Source: Flammeovirgaceae bacterium UBA5585
GTDB taxonomy: Bacteria; Bacteroidota; Bacteroidia; Cytophagales; Cyclobacteriaceae
Direction of reading: 5' to 3'
Length of the DNA stretch: 64,000 nucleotides
Assembly: GCA_002425185.1 (NCBI GenBank)
Contig: DILT01000020.1
Span: 83,844-147,843 of the forward strand
Position numbers and translations under genes: made by a program. This document shows, in pieces, positions 63,355 through 64,000 of the stretch. Every line of letters starts with the position of its first letter. Position 1 is the first letter of the stretch. Below the pieces are notes generated by a model. It was not told the origin of the DNA, did not search any database, and saw nothing but the letters and a program-made list of their open reading frames with translations.

Positions 63355-64000
63355 ATGGAACAGACCATGCGGTGGTTCGGACCTAACGATCCGGTAAGCC
63401 TGAGCGACATTCGGCAAGCCGGGTGCACGGGTGTTGTAACCGCATTACACCACATTCCGGTGGGTGATGTGTGGACGATTGATGAAATCACCAAACGAAA
63501 AAAAATAATTGAAGATGCCGGTTTAACCTGGACAGTTATTGAAAGCCTGCCCGTGCACGAAGACATTAAAAAACAAACCGGGGATTACAAAAGATACATT
63601 GATCAATACAAAACAAGTTTACGCAACGTAGCGGCATGCGGACTGAAAGTTGTGACCTACAACTTTATGCCGATACTGGATTGGTTGCGTACCAACGTTT
63701 CCTACACCCTGCCCAACGGAAGCAAAGCACTTTACTTTGAACGGGCAGCTTTTGTGGCGTTTGATTTGTTTTTACTTAAAAGACCCAACGCGGAAAAAGA
63801 TTACCCACCCGAAGAAATACAAAAAGCAACCACGCGCTTTAACAGCATGAGCGGAGATGAAAAGAAATTTCTCTTTCAAAACACCATGTTGGGGTTGCCC
63901 GGCAGCGATGAAAGTTTTACTCCCGGGCAAGTGCTTATCGCTTTGAAACAATACGAAAACATGGATGCTCCAAAGCTGAAACAACATCTGTTTTACTTTT
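63355..64000 (+). CDS. uxuA: mannonate dehydratase, N-terminal part (cut by window edge)
   Basis: At least 215 codons from the ATG at 63355; an in-frame ATG at 63346 is also possible. The segment MEQTMRWFGPNDPVSLSDI, GCTGVVTALHHIPVGDVW, WTVIESLPVHEDIKKQ and YNFMPILDWLRTNV are UxuA signatures, and the active-site region is partly present. It dehydrates D-mannonate to 2-keto-3-deoxygluconate, the substrate of KdgK at 16179-17213. It is the fourth gene of lacI-GH67-SDR-uxuA, and continues past the right edge. Confidence 0.92.
   Translation, partial: MEQTMRWFGPNDPVSLSDIRQAGCTGVVTALHHIPVGDVWTIDEITKRKKIIEDAGLTWTVIESLPVHEDIKKQTGDYKRYIDQYKTSLRNVAACGLKVVTYNFMPILDWLRTNVSYTLPNGSKALYFERAAFVAFDLFLLKRPNAEKDYPPEEIQKATTRFNSMSGDEKKFLFQNTMLGLPGSDESFTPGQVLIALKQYENMDAPKLKQHLFYF

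Noticed and set aside
1..64000. CRISPR arrays, insertion sequences, prophage or conjugative genes
   Set aside because: I saw no regularly spaced repeats, no transposase or integrase motifs and no terminal inverted repeats with target duplications.

Overview
The window comes from a Bacteroidota chromosome, most likely an environmental Cytophagales-type bacterium. The basis is a SusC/SusD pair, type IX secretion (T9SS) C-terminal signals (gliding-motility type at about 400-660, Por type on a GH10 xylanase), many SPII lipoproteins and intermediate GC. There are no IS elements, prophage genes, CRISPR arrays or rRNAs. No gene-free stretch exceeds 300 bases; the longest is the 265-base xylB/susC divergent region.

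Left flank (1-12.5 kb): a partial HAD-like hydrolase, a tRNA-Ile(CAU), a large T9SS-secreted beta-propeller/PKD protein, the conserved ybbP-ybbA / tesA gene set, an esterase, an MFS transporter, and four small membrane-protein genes (Aba4-like, a multi-TM unknown, DUF1295, DUF2177) with an FNR-like box in front.

From 12.5 kb to the right edge is one almost continuous glucuronoarabinoxylan utilisation region. (a) Uronate branch: dctPQM TRAP transporter, kdgA, kdgK, uxaA, and at the right edge GH67 alpha-glucuronidase, an SDR and uxuA. (b) Xylose isomerase branch: xylA, xylB. (c) Outer-membrane capture and depolymerisation: susC, susD, an IPT/CBM lipoprotein, two GH10 xylanases, a GH30 glucuronoxylanase, GPH symporter, GH43, acetylxylan esterase-like SGNH protein, SSS symporter, GH3. 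(d) Arabinose: GH51, araB-araD-araA, aldose epimerase, GH127 (truncated), a broken RraA-family gene, an enolase-superfamily enzyme, and a Nudix-type AraR regulator. (e) Oxidative pentonate (Weimberg-type) operon: alpha-ketoglutarate semialdehyde dehydrogenase, IlvD/EDD pentonate dehydratase, FAH-family 2-keto-3-deoxypentonate dehydratase, GntP permease and a Tat-exported Gfo/Idh oxidoreductase.

A LacI-family regulator (59366-60388) probably ties these together. Its likely operator, a 14-bp palindrome close to TGCAAYCGRTTGCA, occurs in front of uxaA, xylB/susC (two sites), GH3, araB and lacI itself (two sites). Both paired sites have the same 66-bp centre-to-centre spacing. An AraR candidate site (8-bp arms, 5-bp spacer) lies between GH51 and araR. 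The most unusual points are the periplasmic-oxidation-plus-Weimberg operon beside complete isomerase pathways, the two-locus operator architecture, and a deletion scar that fuses GH127 into the RraA-family gene.
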